DNA from: Yamadazyma tenuis
Lineage: Eukaryota > Ascomycota > Pichiomycetes > Serinales > Debaryomycetaceae
Reading direction: 5' to 3'
DNA length: 64,000 nucleotides
NCBI RefSeq assembly: GCF_029203305.1
Contig: NC_089461.1
Coordinates: 806,001-870,000 of the forward strand
Part shown: positions 18,329 through 27,128 of the stretch, in pieces
How positions within the stretch are numbered: position 1 is the stretch's first letter
Layout: every line of letters starts with the position of its first letter
Notes under the pieces: model-generated
Seen by the model: the letters and a program-made list of their open reading frames with translations, nothing else
What the model was told of the DNA's origin: nothing
Database searches by the model: none
Position numbers and translations under genes: made by a program

Positions 18329-19822
18329 ATGTTTGATCTGATCCTCTTACAGTTGACAGCAGTGTTGGCAGTGGTGCTCATCGCCCAACAACTTTATCAT
18401 CGGTATCTTGCTCGCAAATGGGCTTGTGGAGATATACTAAAAGTGGACCAGGATTACTTTGGCATCTGGCAGGCCAGAAAATTGTTCGCCGACCGAAATG
18501 ATGGAGTGGATTTGCAAGAACAAAGAAACCGTTTTAACCGGTACCATACTGAGACCTTCCGTGAGACCCTCATTGGTAGAGAGTTGTACTATACCAGTAA
18601 CTTGGAAAACATCAAGGCCATTGTCAACTTCCAATTCAATGACTTTTCCATCGGTTACCGGTACCCTGCTTTCAAGCCTTTGCTCGGTGATGGCATTTTC
18701 GCAACTGAGGGCCACAAGTGGAAAGTCGCCAAAGAGGTGTTAAGACCGCAGTTTGTGCGTGAACAGATCCGGGACTTGGACCACTTGGAGGTCCACATCA
18801 AGAACATGGCTGCCATCATCAACAACACCCACGGCCAAGTGTTTGACATCCAAGACCTTTTTTTACGCTTGACATTGGATGCTTCCACAGACTTTTTGTT
18901 TGGTGAGTCCGTCTCATCCTTGACCAAAAGTGAGTACGAAATGGGCAAGTACACCTTCGAGTCGGCCTTCAACAAGGTGCAGAAGTACATTTTTGCTCGG
19001 AGTATTTTGCAAAGTCTCTACTGGACCTACAATCCCAAAGACTTCCGTGAGTGTCTCAATGTGATTCACACCTTTACTGACACATTTGTGCAGAAGGCAT
19101 TGCTGTTGACGCCAGAGGAGTTGGACGCCAAGTCCAAGAAGAACTACACGTTTTTGTACGAGCTTGTGAAGATCACAAGGCACAGAAAAACCGTGCACGA
19201 CCATTTGTTGAATATTATGTTGGCAGGTAGAAACACCACTTCAGCATTGATCTCGTCGCTTATGTTGGAGTTGGCCCGTAACCCGGAGTGCTACGAAAAA
19301 TTGAAAAAAGATGTGTTTGAAAACTTTGGTGATGGGTCCGACCTAAGTTGTGTCACGGTGGAATCGATGAAAAAGTGCAACTACTTGAGGTACTGTATCA
19401 ATGAGGCCTTAAGAATGTATCCATCGGTGCCCCAGAACTTCCGGTGTGCGAAAACCGCCACCACCTTACCTCGAGGCGGAGGTCCTGATGGTCAGGATAA
19501 GATCTTCTTGAAGAAGGGCCAGGCGGTGTTCATGTCCTTCTACACTTTACAAAGATCGGAGTTATACTACGGAAAAGATGCAAATGAGTTCAACCCCGAT
19601 CGTTGGGCCACCATCAAGAACCCCGGAGCATTCATGCCGTTTTTATCGGGTCCTCGGATTTGTCTTGGTCAGCAGTTTGCCATTGCCGAAGCTTCTTATA
19701 CCATTTTGAGAATCGCGCAAATGTTCCCCAACATCAAGTCGTTTGAAACCGAATACCCTCCCAGAATCCTGGCTAATGCCACCATGAAATTGAGGGATGG
19801 AGTCATGGTTTCCTTAAGTTGA
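18329..19822 (+). CDS. CYP52-type cytochrome P450
   Basis: A 497-residue class II P450 anchored in the ER by an N-terminal helix (residues 4-22). It resembles the yeast CYP52 family of alkane/fatty-acid omega-hydroxylases: IGYRYPAFKPLLGDGIFATEGHKWK, REQIRDLDHLEVH, DASTDFLFGES, the ExxR helix (EALR, about 358), and the heme loop FLSGPRICLGQQF with Cys445. Differences from CYP52 norms as I recall them: the I-helix reads AGRNTTS (about 299-305) instead of AGRDTT, the heme loop has FLSGP instead of FNAGP, and the protein is about 20 residues short. These suggest altered substrate or activity. CCTCGG upstream is consistent with fatty-acid induction. Confidence 0.85.
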   Translation: MFDLILLQLTAVLAVVLIAQQLYHRYLARKWACGDILKVDQDYFGIWQARKLFADRNDGVDLQEQRNRFNRYHTETFRETLIGRELYYTSNLENIKAIVNFQFNDFSIGYRYPAFKPLLGDGIFATEGHKWKVAKEVLRPQFVREQIRDLDHLEVHIKNMAAIINNTHGQVFDIQDLFLRLTLDASTDFLFGESVSSLTKSEYEMGKYTFESAFNKVQKYIFARSILQSLYWTYNPKDFRECLNVIHTFTDTFVQKALLLTPEELDAKSKKNYTFLYELVKITRHRKTVHDHLLNIMLAGRNTTSALISSLMLELARNPECYEKLKKDVFENFGDGSDLSCVTVESMKKCNYLRYCINEALRMYPSVPQNFRCAKTATTLPRGGGPDGQDKIFLKKGQAVFMSFYTLQRSELYYGKDANEFNPDRWATIKNPGAFMPFLSGPRICLGQQFAIAEASYTILRIAQMFPNIKSFETEYPPRILANATMKLRDGVMVSLS

Positions 19823-19882
19823 TACTGTCAACGGGTAGTATGACATTTTTATATTTATTAATAATACACACACCAAACAGGT

Positions 19883-21565
19883 TTAAATCCCATCTCTAAG
19901 TCGGCAGTAATCCAAGTACCATCTGGTGGTCTTAATTCTGATAGTTTTCCCGTAGTATATCATGACGGCTGCAAACATCGATGCCACAAACTCAATCACC
20001 GCAAGAATAATAAACGTATGGGTGTTACCCATTGCATCCAACCATGGGGAACAGGCAAAGGTGAAGATCATTCCAATGTAATTGTTGATAACCGAAACTC
20101 CACACATCATCTCGATAACCATATCGGGGTAGGCGTCCATAAGATATCCCAATGCCACATCCCCAGCAGCACCGAACCCGAACCCAATCAACACCAACCC
20201 AAAGTATGTTGGGAACCAAGGCCAGTGTTGATCGGTTCCTACCGCAAATAAGATAAGTCCCACTGGTGACAATACCCCAGGTACAAATAAAAAGTACAAT
20301 CTGGACTCAGCTTCCTGAATACCGTTGTTTCTCCTGGCCATCCAGAGAGAAAACTTATCCGAAAGCACCCCAGCAAAAAAGCATCCAATGATAGCTCCAA
20401 TTAAGCAGGGAATATTCATTAATGCCACTCCCGTATCACTATAGCTGTAGGGAGGATCGTAGTACTGGTCGTCTTCCACCGTCAAGTAAAACGTCAATAA
20501 CGCATCTTGCAATCCCCAGATAAACCCTGAGAAGATCACCCCGGGAAACAAAAACACCCTGAACATCATAAACAACAACTTCATGTACTGCTTGAACCCG
20601 GTTCCTATTACATTTGGGGCTCTACGGACCAACTTCTTGTCGTACCAGTAGGAGTTTTTTGTCTCCTTTGCCCCGTTCTCAGATACAAACGATTCCTGGT
20701 AGGTTTCAACCACATTTATTTGGCCCTGATCTCTCGAATCTGCCTCATGTTCTTTGTCATTTTTGGTGTCCATATTGTCAACTTTCCTATGCTCATCCAA
20801 AAGCTTCTTATTGTACTTGTTTCGGTCAAAATAGGTGTTGTCCATCAAGAACAAAATTGCTAATAACACAAAGAATGAGATGATTATAGCAACATAACCA
20901 ACCCATCTGAACCCACAATATTGGGTGATGAAGCCTGCTATCAATGGTCCCAAGTATGTTCCCACCGATGTGGCCAAGATGTACACCGTCAACACCGAAC
21001 CAAGCTGGTGCTGGAAGTATAAATCACTCAAACTCTGCTGTACATGAGCCTCAGCACAACTTTCACTGGCTCCCACGAACAACTGGTTCCAGATGGTGTC
21101 GGCTGTGTCTTTGGAACGTGACAACCACACGGCCCCCATCATGCCCACGAAGATACAGAAGAAGTATGAAACTTTTCTTCCATATAAGGCAGAGGCTGGA
21201 GCCGTTAAAAGTGTATTGGTTCCAATAGCAATGAACAATACCCCAGCACCGGTGTTCATCGAGTCATAAGTGATTCCATACTCCTCGTTCAAGTCATCCT
21301 GGGTGGCCCCGGCGTCATTGGAGGTGGCAGCCGTGAACCCTGTGATGAATGCTAGAATGAAAAAGTTTAAAAGCTTTCTTTTGGTGGAATAGTTTAATGG
21401 GTCATTAGGCGAATCTGATGGCTGCGGTACCAAGATAATGTCTCCGTCCATCTTGAGCCTGTTGTCGGCCACCAGGTCAGCTCCTTCGTGTTTGAGACCC
21501 GACTGGGTGTAGATATTAAAGGTTCCAGGAATAAAGTCGGCGTTGTTTCTATCGTTGATTTCCAT
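19883..21565 (-). CDS. HOL1: Hol1-like MFS transporter (DHA1 family)
   Basis: A 560-residue plasma-membrane MFS protein very like S. cerevisiae Hol1, a transporter reported to import polyamines and other cations. Shared stretches are DFIPGTFNIY near the N-terminus, LVPQPSDSPNDPLN, GFTAATSNDAGA, YGITYDSMNTGAGVLF, GASESCAEAHVQQSLSDL, PDMV before helix 11, and TRWYLDYCRLRDG at the C-terminus. A charged cytoplasmic loop separates the two six-helix halves. S. cerevisiae HOL1 is known to be controlled by an upstream reading frame ending in Pro-Ser. Here only an unrelated 8-codon frame begins at 21684 overlapping an AT-rich TATA-like stretch, so that control is not evident. Confidence 0.9.
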   Translation of the reverse strand: MEINDRNNADFIPGTFNIYTQSGLKHEGADLVADNRLKMDGDIILVPQPSDSPNDPLNYSTKRKLLNFFILAFITGFTAATSNDAGATQDDLNEEYGITYDSMNTGAGVLFIAIGTNTLLTAPASALYGRKVSYFFCIFVGMMGAVWLSRSKDTADTIWNQLFVGASESCAEAHVQQSLSDLYFQHQLGSVLTVYILATSVGTYLGPLIAGFITQYCGFRWVGYVAIIISFFVLLAILFLMDNTYFDRNKYNKKLLDEHRKVDNMDTKNDKEHEADSRDQGQINVVETYQESFVSENGAKETKNSYWYDKKLVRRAPNVIGTGFKQYMKLLFMMFRVFLFPGVIFSGFIWGLQDALLTFYLTVEDDQYYDPPYSYSDTGVALMNIPCLIGAIIGCFFAGVLSDKFSLWMARRNNGIQEAESRLYFLFVPGVLSPVGLILFAVGTDQHWPWFPTYFGLVLIGFGFGAAGDVALGYLMDAYPDMVIEMMCGVSVINNYIGMIFTFACSPWLDAMGNTHTFIILAVIEFVASMFAAVMIYYGKTIRIKTTRWYLDYCRLRDGI

Positions 21566-22151
21566 CGTGAGAGGCAGATTAAAAAACTATAATATGAGTT
21601 CGAAACACACAACTAGTGGTGGATGGGTGTAAGGTCTTAGTCAGTATGAATATGCCGTCAAACAGTATTATTTAAATATCCCATCGAGATCAGCGAATTT
21701 TTTTTCCTATCTCTGCAAACCTCGATAAGCCATTCGCACTGGATTTTGGGTTTGAGCTACCCAATCCGGCCAATTGGATTGTGTATCTTATCGCCTTCAC
21801 TTTTCAATGACACCCTGTCAAATGCGACATCATTAAGTAATTGAGTTTTATAAGTGGCGATGACCCTTGTCTATCCGGCTGAGGGCTGGTATAGCTACCA
21901 GAAACTAGTGAGATTGAAATTGGTGTTAGAAAATAATGATAAAACAATAACATCTGGTACGGCGCTTTGTGACACCTCCTCACGCAGCGGCCATGGCTAC
22001 CCATTTTTCGGGTCTCCTACTCCTAGTACGAGAAAATCAGTTTTGACGCGGGGTTTGGCAACCGAACTACCGATTTGAGTATGTCGCCAGTTCACAAAAA
22101 CGTATATATGTTGGACATACTTATAAGACTAACTACGGTAGTGTTGAAGCT
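21566..22151. other. Intergenic region between HOL1 and GST genes
   Basis: It contains the HOL1 promoter (ATTTAAATAT near 21671-21680) and the 3' region of the first glutathione transferase. No gene, RNA or repeat is recognised. Confidence 0.5.
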
Positions 22152-22865
22152 CTAAAGCTCAGGCCAAATAGGTGGAGGATTGGGGACGTTGAACCCTTTC
22201 ACCACCTCGGCAATCGAGATCATATGCTTCAACCATTTTCTCACTAATGGGAACTCGTCATACTCAATTCCAAGACGTGGTAAGATGGGTAAGAAAGTCA
22301 CCACACAGACGTCAGCGATCGAAATATGATCTCCCACAAAGTATGGGCTGTTAGCTGCGTTCCGCTTTAAATATTCTTCGACAACCCCATACAATCTGCG
22401 GGTTTCGTTTCTGTACCGTTCTTTCGCAACTGGGACGTCATCCGAGCTGAACAATATATATAGCATGGCCTCACCCTCCATAGGTCCAATTCCACCTACC
22501 TGGAAGTAAGCGATCTCCAACTGTTTGTAGTACTCCTTAGTTCCTACCTCGTAGCTGAACTTTCTGTCCTTGTCGTACTTGTCTGACAAATATGTCATAA
22601 TTGCAGCCGATTCAGAAATGGTAGTATCAGTAGAAGAATCCACCAAAGTTGGGACCTTACCGTTTGGATTGAGGGCCAAGTATTCTGGGGACTTTTGCTC
22701 GTTGTTGCCCATATCTACGGTTTTGATGTTATACTTCAACCCCAATAACTCAAGATAAATGGATACTTTCTTCGCATTAGGAGATCCCGCAGTGTATAAT
22801 GTGATATCTATAGGTGTTAGTAGTCAATTTAGAAGCACAAGAATTTCATACATACTCTCTGACAT
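22152..22865 (-). CDS. Glutathione S-transferase, Ure2-like, spliced (copy 1)
   Basis: Coding is join(22152..22807, 22856..22865) on the minus strand, 221 residues. Exon 1 is only ATG TCA GAG A. The 48-nt intron has GTATGT donor, TACTAAC branch point and TATAG acceptor. The joined start reads MSENITLYTAGSPNAKKVS, the thioredoxin-fold first strand of GSTs. The glutathione site NPNGKVPTLVD and ISESAAIMTYL follow; the C-terminal helical domain has YFVGDHISIADV. The likely role is cytosolic glutathione conjugation or peroxide detoxification. It is about 60-70% identical by eye to the next gene, including intron position. Confidence 0.88.
22808..22855 (-). other. 48-nt spliceosomal intron in GST copy 1
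   Basis: Minus-strand donor GTATGT at 22855-22850, branch site TACTAAC, acceptor TATAG ending at 22808. Removing it joins exon 1 in phase 1 with the GST frame. Confidence 0.9.
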
Positions 22866-23308
22866 CTTTGTGTACGTTCTGAGTCCTGGCAGTACTGTAG
22901 ACTTGAATGTTTTTCTGCCTACCAGGAAAAACCGAAACATTTATAGTACAAATATCTGCCTCGCCAACACTTCACTGCTGAAGGCCAATTTTACAAATGA
23001 TGAGTAAGCATGGTTCACCGGATTTACTTATCTTCCGAACACATAATTTAAATGACGTAAGGATAGTTAGAATGTTAGATGTGAAGCTGATGAGATTTGA
23101 TGATGTAGGTGTGAGACATACATATCCGGGTAGATCCACCGCTGAAAAGCCACAGCCAGGGGAGATTTTGCAACCTTGGCACAAGAGGTACAAGTAGTAG
23201 GTCATGGAAAAGCTCTCCTCTGCACGACCCTCCTGCCGCGTCTGTCCCTACCAGTGCCCGCTCCATTGAGCCAACTATATGCATTGAGCTATAGAAAAAT
23301 CACCTGAT
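22866..23308. other. Intergenic region between tandem GST genes
   Basis: Promoter of GST copy 1 and 3' end of copy 2. No gene recognised. Confidence 0.5.
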
Positions 23309-24025
23309 CTACACAAAGTCAGGCCAAGACCTGGGTGCACTAGGAACGTTGAATCCCTTGACAATTTCTGGCTGCGAAAGCAAATTCTTGATCCATTTCT
23401 TTACCAATGGAAACTCTTCAAACTCAATCCCTATCGATGGTAAACTAAGTGACCAAGGTACCGTACAAATGTCGGGAATTGAAATATGGTCACCCACCAA
23501 GTAGGGCCCGTTGGCCTCATTTATCTTCAACCAATCTTCAAGAACCCCGTACAATCTACGGGTTTCCTCTCTGTACCTAGTCTTTGCAAAAGGTAGATCC
23601 TCCTTAGAATACTTGATAAAAAAATGGGCTTGTCCTTGCATGGGGCCAATTCCAGCCATCTGGAAGTACGTGAGCTCTAACTGCTTGTAGTACTCCTTGG
23701 TGCCGTACTCATAACTGAACTTTCTCTCCTTGTCGTAGGTATCTGCCAAGTAGGTTATAATGGCAGCTGTCTCACTGATGGTGATACCAGTGGACGAGTC
23801 AACCAACGTGGGGATCCTTCCATTAGGGTTAATAGCTAAGAACTCGGGTTCTTTTTGCACATTGGTCAGAATATCAAGAGGTTTGACATTGTACTTCAAT
23901 CCTAATAATTCTAGGAAAATGGACACCTTTTGTCCATTGGGGGTTCCCCAGGTGTATAAAGTAAGACCTTGAGGCGTTAGTAAGTCAATCGGGTAATGGG
24001 AAGAAAATTACATACTTTCCGACAT
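23309..24025 (-). CDS. Glutathione S-transferase, Ure2-like, spliced (copy 2)
   Basis: Coding is join(23309..23967, 24016..24025) on the minus strand, 222 residues. Exon 1 is ATG TCG GAA A; the 48-nt intron has GTATGT, TACTAAC and CTCAAG. The start reads MSESLTLYTWGTPNGQKVS. GST landmarks are NPNGRIPTLVD, ISETAAIITYL and YLVGDHISIPDI, with a C-terminal PSAPRSWPDFV. Same strand, same intron length and phase as copy 1 show a tandem duplication. Sequence divergence is moderate, so the duplication is not very recent. Confidence 0.88.
23968..24015 (-). other. 48-nt spliceosomal intron in GST copy 2
   Basis: Minus-strand donor GTATGT at 24015-24010, branch site TACTAAC, acceptor CTCAAG ending at 23968. 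Same length and position as in copy 1. Confidence 0.9.
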
Positions 24026-24663
24026 TTTCGTATAGTTTCTGTGTAATCTTAAAGCACTCCTGGTATATAAGTGGGGATTGTTAAACACTGAACGAAACAT
24101 GTTGAGTTTGAGGGTGAAAGTTGCCTCATTTGCAACTACCACACTTTGTCGGACACGACCACATAATTAAAGGTGGTTGAAGCTCGTAAAAACCCTGGGG
24201 AAAATGGCCAGAAAATAGAGTTGGGTAGTGGCGATCAAGTGTCTATTCAGACTGTGTCTTTGATGAATGGGATTGTTATTTTTTAGTAACATGTACTTTT
24301 GTATTAGGATAGAGTTTGCGAAATTTACGGAAAGGACAGTCATTTTGCAATTGGGCACTAAAATCACCTAAAATGAAAAAGATGAGATAGTCACGGAGAA
24401 AGTTCAAAAGGGGAAACAAACGTACTGAATGTGAACACACGTACATCACACCAAACCTGGAGACTGCACTCATGTCTATGACTACAGTGTCTCCTATCTC
24501 TTGTCATGACGTAATTTCCGCGTTAATGACCGCTCATCCAAGCGGAATCCGGCAGTAAAACCATGCCGACGCGGCGTGGCCCATCACGAACTCTATCTTG
24601 AAGATCTATTTACCGTCTATAAATAAAAGCCCCCAACCCCATGTATTCATCTAAGCTAAGTCA
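24026..24663. other. Intergenic region between GST copy 2 and DUF1399 gene
   Basis: Divergent promoters. A TATAAATAAA element near 24618 serves the rightward gene. No other feature recognised. Confidence 0.5.
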
Positions 24664-26739
24664 ATGTACAAATTCACAAGTATCTTGGAGAAAGATGAAA
24701 AGTTCTCAAAGCAGGCTAACAAAGGTGTGCCCACTATGAATGAAGTGGTGGCTCATTTGAAAATACTTTTCGCATTCAAAGAACTCAGAGCTCAGATCAC
24801 TACTGGCGTATCGGATTCTGCCCATGCCGAGAAACTCTGGCAGTGCTACGTTACAGTTGCAGTACGGCGGTTCAATGTGTTTATCAATGCTTTGATAGAC
24901 CAGAAGCATCCCCTAAAGAATTTCGAATTGCTTCCTCCGCTTGATGTGCTTCTTGTGTGGCATTCGTTCTTGTTGAACCCCCGGTCATATTATGCCAATT
25001 TCACCACAAACCTCTTTCCCGAATTTTTGTCTGTCCCATTCCCCTTGCACCACGTGCAAAAGTCCATAGACGATACAAAATTTGTGTTTGCACCTACTAC
25101 TGACGAGAGCGACAAGTTCTGCGTTTTTATGGAGTCGTACTTGGTGAAAATTGGATCGCAGGAAAGGTTCACTTATGATTCATACCAGCCATTCGACCCA
25201 TCTACCATGTCATTTACCATCACCTGCCCAGTATGCAACAGCGAGCTTGGAACTGTTCCGTTGTCCACTGACAATCACACTGGTTTTGCGGACGCAGAAT
25301 TCGCTTTTAAAGCCAAGCGGTGTGAGTGCAGCCAGGAGATGGTGGTGGACCATATGGAACTCCGGTTCCGGAAGTTCACTAACGACGTCAAGAACACCAT
25401 GACATTGACACCCGTGTTCAAATACTGTTCACCTCTGCTCACTAAGAGGGAACTCTCCATGTCGCAAATGGATATGAAAGTGAAGAGATTGCAGCCATTA
25501 CTCAAGCAAAAGGAAAAGTTTAAAAGTATTCATCAAGTATGTCCAAGTACGTTACGGATGGAACTATTGGTCCTCAGAGAGTACATGGAGGTCAACCCGG
25601 TGTATATGACGATTCCCACTTCTACTCCATTTGCCATTCATGAGGACTTGGTTGCGTGTGTTATTCGTCAACAAACTTTCATTGAAAAAATGATCAAGCT
25701 CGACTGGATCCACTCCCAGTACATTGACATTACGGTAATGGAGGCAATTAAAAGGTATAAGCAGTTCTTTCTGATCATGAAATCAACACAAAATCCCCTT
25801 GTCCCCACTTTAGATATTGACTTGGTATGGCATACGCACCAGCTTAACCAAGAACAGTACATCGGCTATTCAACCAGTATCGCTGGCTACTTTGTGGACC
25901 ATGATGACAAGATTGAAGAAAATCGGTTGAACTACTCCTATGAAAAAACCTGTGAAAAATTTAAAAGGATGTTCAAAATCGATTATTCCATTTGTCTCTG
26001 TAACTACTGCACCTACAATCGGAATGTCCACAGAAAACGGTTTTCCACCAAGCCCAAAAAACCGGTGGTGACGTCTGGTGACGAGGCCTTGTCTCATATA
26101 AGCAGCCACAATGCTGTCTTCGTTCCCACTATGCGAACTACCTTGGTTGCAACCAAAGCTGCCGATAAGTATAACTTGAGCTACATGCAACCTCCACCCT
26201 GGAACGAAACCCGCCACGGCAAGAATACCTATGTGACAAACCCAGGAGAACCAGTGCCCGGAATAGACCCCCAGCATCTCGAGCTTTATAAGAATGGCAT
26301 GTGTGGAACCGTTGTTGATACTGCTAGTGCTTGTGGGAATGGAGGATTAAATCCCAAAGATGTTGGTTGTGCAACACACTCGATTGCCTCTGGCATGTGT
26401 CAGACCAGCGGCTGGTATATTGAAAAGAACGGGCACTCCAGCAGCAACGACCTGTGGGTGAGCAGCTGTAGAGGTTCGGGCGCAGGCTTCACGCCCTTTA
26501 AAAAGAAAGGGAAGCTGAGAAGATGGTTTAGCAGCAAGGGCAAGAGTGATGGCGTGTACTTTTACGGTAGTAGTTCTGGAGGTGGATTTAGTGGTGGAGG
26601 TGGATGCAGTAGTGGAGGTGGATGTAGTAGTGGAGGTGGATGCAGTAGTGGAGGTGGAGGCAGTAGTGGTGGTGGAGGCAGTAGTGGAGGTGGATGCAGT
26701 AGTGGAGGTGGATGTGGTGGTGGAGGCGGAGGTGGTTGA
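24664..26739 (+). CDS. Glycine-rich DUF1399 (GRDP-like) protein
   Basis: A 691-residue protein of the DUF1399/glycine-rich-domain family known from plants and fungi. Two family signatures are visible: LPPLDVLLVWHSFLL near residues 90-104 and VPTLDIDLVWHTHQLN near 380-395. Between them is a Cys-rich patch (CPVCNSELG, later KRCECS) and after them CLCNYCTYN. The last 55 residues are low-complexity Gly/Ser/Cys repeats of SSGGG(G/C). The function of yeast members is unknown; plant relatives affect stress and auxin responses. There is no signal peptide or membrane segment, so it is probably cytosolic. The ATG at 24664 lies about 40 nt after a TATA element. Confidence 0.82.
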   Translation: MYKFTSILEKDEKFSKQANKGVPTMNEVVAHLKILFAFKELRAQITTGVSDSAHAEKLWQCYVTVAVRRFNVFINALIDQKHPLKNFELLPPLDVLLVWHSFLLNPRSYYANFTTNLFPEFLSVPFPLHHVQKSIDDTKFVFAPTTDESDKFCVFMESYLVKIGSQERFTYDSYQPFDPSTMSFTITCPVCNSELGTVPLSTDNHTGFADAEFAFKAKRCECSQEMVVDHMELRFRKFTNDVKNTMTLTPVFKYCSPLLTKRELSMSQMDMKVKRLQPLLKQKEKFKSIHQVCPSTLRMELLVLREYMEVNPVYMTIPTSTPFAIHEDLVACVIRQQTFIEKMIKLDWIHSQYIDITVMEAIKRYKQFFLIMKSTQNPLVPTLDIDLVWHTHQLNQEQYIGYSTSIAGYFVDHDDKIEENRLNYSYEKTCEKFKRMFKIDYSICLCNYCTYNRNVHRKRFSTKPKKPVVTSGDEALSHISSHNAVFVPTMRTTLVATKAADKYNLSYMQPPPWNETRHGKNTYVTNPGEPVPGIDPQHLELYKNGMCGTVVDTASACGNGGLNPKDVGCATHSIASGMCQTSGWYIEKNGHSSSNDLWVSSCRGSGAGFTPFKKKGKLRRWFSSKGKSDGVYFYGSSSGGGFSGGGGCSSGGGCSSGGGCSSGGGGSSGGGGSSGGGCSSGGGCGGGGGGG
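26575..26736 (+). repeat. Gly/Ser/Cys-coding tandem repeat
   Basis: Imperfect 15-bp units of the form AGTAGTGGAGGTGGA encode SSGGG or SSGGGC. It is the 3' end of the DUF1399 gene and is prone to length change. Confidence 0.85.
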
Positions 26740-27128
26740 TGAGAGATGCGGCTGGACCCTAGCTAGATTATGTTTTTACTGAATATAAAATTGTATGAGT
26801 TCGTGGTTGCAACGCTCCAACAAAAAAACATTCGTCCTTAGAACTGCACCATGTCCACGACACGTATTCGCCTCTAATAAGAAAAAATTAACCGGTTGGT
26901 TCCCCTCTACATGGCGATCACCTAAATGTTATTGCGAAAAACTAATCGAATCCCTGCATTGTTAAATCCGGGGTAAGGAGCTGATTACCCCACTCAAGTT
27001 ATCCACCTAATATAGAACAGGTAGGCGCAAGTGACCTGATGGTATGCGAGTAGTAGCCGATAGCACAAACGGTGCACGGCTTCCAAGTATATAAATGGTT
27101 CCAGCTGCTAATATTTTGAAGGACAATA
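26740..27128. other. Intergenic region with MFS promoter
   Basis: TATATAAA at 27088-27095 lies 34 nt before the transporter ATG. Nothing else recognised. Confidence 0.5.

Noticed and set aside
21660..21690. Polyamine-responsive uORF of HOL1 as in S. cerevisiae
   Set aside because: The only nearby upstream frame lacks the Pro-Ser-stop ending and overlaps a TATA-like element, so it is probably not in the leader.
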